DNA of 46,659 nucleotides, taken from assembly GCF_006385675.1 (NCBI RefSeq), contig NZ_VFRR01000025.1, positions 1 through 46,659 on the forward strand. Direction: 5' to 3'. Both the position numbers and the translations under genes were made by a program. Under the pieces are notes generated by a model. It made no database searches and was not told the origin of the DNA. It saw only the letters and a program-made list of their open reading frames with translations. Origin of the DNA: Maribrevibacterium harenarium (GTDB lineage: Bacteria; Pseudomonadota; Gammaproteobacteria; Pseudomonadales; Marinomonadaceae). Shown in pieces: positions 45,645 through 46,659 of the stretch; position 1 is the stretch's first letter; the number at the start of each line of letters is the position of its first letter.

Positions 45645-46628
45645 ATGGGGCAAGCTTCTCAACAAGGAATGTTACAACAAGCCAGTCTACCGAAACGCCA
45701 ACCTACTCAGTTGGTAGAGAACCGTATTTGTTTTGCCGGCCCCCATGCTGAACTGAGTATTTACGATACCTTTGAACAAGCCAATAAAGTGAGTTTGCAA
45801 GCTGATTCACTGTTATTTTGTGGCATGGTATCTGGTGCCAAGGTAATGCATACTCAACACCAACAAGATGTGCCTTTTCTGCCCCATGAATCCTTTATTT
45901 TGGCTCCCAAAGAGGAAGTGTTTATCGACTTCCCGGAAGCGACGCTGGATAACCCTACCACCTGTTTGACGATCGAGATTTCTGAGGAACGAATTGCGCA
46001 AATTTGTGACCGGATGAATGACGTGCTTACCCCCTCACCTTTTAAAGATCATCAACAATTCAATCCAAACCGACCACTACATACGTTACACACCCAAGCA
46101 ACCCAACAGGTGTTGAATCGTCTCGTGAGTGACTTCGTGCAAAATGACCCAGACCGGGACTTGCTGGTGGATTTCGGTGTGAGTGAGCTGGTAACGCGCA
46201 TTTTACGCCACCATGGTAGGGATACCCTATTACACTTCGTCAAAACTCAACCCGATGCCAGTGGCCTAACCATGACCTTACATTGGATTGAGCAAAACTT
46301 ATCAACCCCGTTAGATGTGGAGCATTTAAGTCGCATGGCTTGTATGAGCCGCAGTCGTTTCTACCAAGAGTTCAAACGCCATTTGGGCTGTACTCCAGCC
46401 GAATACCAGCACCAACGGCGTATGACTAGAGCGCTACAACTACTTAAAGAAAAGCGCTCTGTCACTGAGGTCAGTTTTGAATTAGGCTACCAAAGTCTGA
46501 GTCATTTTAGTCGTCGCTTCCATCAGCACTTTGGTGTGACACCGCGACAGATAGCTTCTCAAAATACCGTTCCTAGTTGTATGGAAAAATATTCCATATC
46601 GCCGGGCGAACAGTGTTCCCGGCTGTGA
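45645..46628 (+). CDS. AraC-family transcriptional regulator
   Basis: 327 residues. The N-terminal ~190 residues form an AraC_N-type effector region (AELSIYDTFEQANKVSLQAD, ESFILAPKEEVFIDFPEATL, TCLTIEISEERIAQICDRMN). The C-terminal ~100 residues carry two helix-turn-helix motifs (LDVEHLSRMACMSRSRFYQE, VTEVSFELGYQSLSHFSRRF). AGAGG precedes the ATG. It likely controls the divergent aldehyde dehydrogenase in response to an aldehyde or alcohol (inference from position). A GCCGGG/CCCGGC hairpin (46601-46623) lies at its 3' end without a T run. The remaining 31 bp of the window show nothing recognisable. Confidence 0.9.
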   Translation: MGQASQQGMLQQASLPKRQPTQLVENRICFAGPHAELSIYDTFEQANKVSLQADSLLFCGMVSGAKVMHTQHQQDVPFLPHESFILAPKEEVFIDFPEATLDNPTTCLTIEISEERIAQICDRMNDVLTPSPFKDHQQFNPNRPLHTLHTQATQQVLNRLVSDFVQNDPDRDLLVDFGVSELVTRILRHHGRDTLLHFVKTQPDASGLTMTLHWIEQNLSTPLDVEHLSRMACMSRSRFYQEFKRHLGCTPAEYQHQRRMTRALQLLKEKRSVTEVSFELGYQSLSHFSRRFHQHFGVTPRQIASQNTVPSCMEKYSISPGEQCSRL

Positions 46629-46659
46629 GTGCTCCAAGCTTACGCTCGGGCACTTACCC

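Overview
The window is a stretch of core chromosome from a gammaproteobacterium. Protein families and gene order point to the Oceanospirillales/Pseudomonadales side, probably a marine genus, but I cannot name the species from sequence alone. The signs are: the gacA-uvrC-pgsA-tRNA(Gly,Cys,Leu) block; the order tus genes / cobA / serS / crcB / rarA / lolA / ftsK ... aat / infA / clpA / clpS / cspD ... nudJ / mnmA / hflD / purB / roxA, which is essentially the Pseudomonas order; a monomeric NADP isocitrate dehydrogenase; and a short HPF-type ribosome hibernation factor.

Layout: 1-1567 is a damaged edge, with an IS607-family serine transposase running off the left end and a decayed EAL-HDOD gene beside it. 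1568-5837 holds four tRNA genes, a hotdog thioesterase, pgsA, uvrC and gacA. 5952-7479 is a DnaT-like/lambda-P-like replication pair. 7742-10877 is hpf, yccA and the tusDCB...E sulfur-relay genes (tRNA 2-thiouridine), with a RelBE-type toxin-antitoxin (TA) module between tusB and tusE. 10879-18137 runs leftward and carries cobA, serS, crcB, rarA, lolA and ftsK. 18187-19376 is a small cassette (GNAT toxin/DUF1778 antitoxin plus a broken vapC) between two identical 56-bp repeats, the inner one being the ftsK promoter/start region. Then come a porin, aat and infA. 21990-24180 is a repeat-rich island between infA and clpA carrying a zeta-like kinase pair and a RelB/ParE pair among palindromic repeats. 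24187-39655 returns to housekeeping genes: clpA, clpS, cspD, rluE, nudJ, mnmA, hflD, icd, purB, roxA, a GNAT, fklB, usp and topB. The right end has a LysE exporter, two tandem membrane-anchored paralogues of unknown function, a Pit phosphate transporter, and an aldehyde dehydrogenase divergent from an AraC regulator.

How it fits together: most genes serve translation quality (tus, mnmA, serS, infA, aat, clpS/clpA, rluE, roxA, hpf), DNA maintenance (uvrC, rarA, ftsK, topB, dnaT-like) and envelope biogenesis (lolA, pgsA, porin). Aat, ClpS and ClpA together form the leucine branch of the N-degron pathway. The unusual content is a series of compact TA modules inserted into these housekeeping blocks, three of the four insertions being in or next to conserved operons and two being bounded by repeats. 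A second, independent repeat family (a GGGGTC-W-GACCC double palindrome) sits in frame inside both tusC and ftsK.

The most notable signals are the infA-clpA island, whose repeat units show compensatory base changes that keep their hairpins, and the 56-bp duplication that appears to have re-created the ftsK control region on insertion of the TacAT-like cassette.
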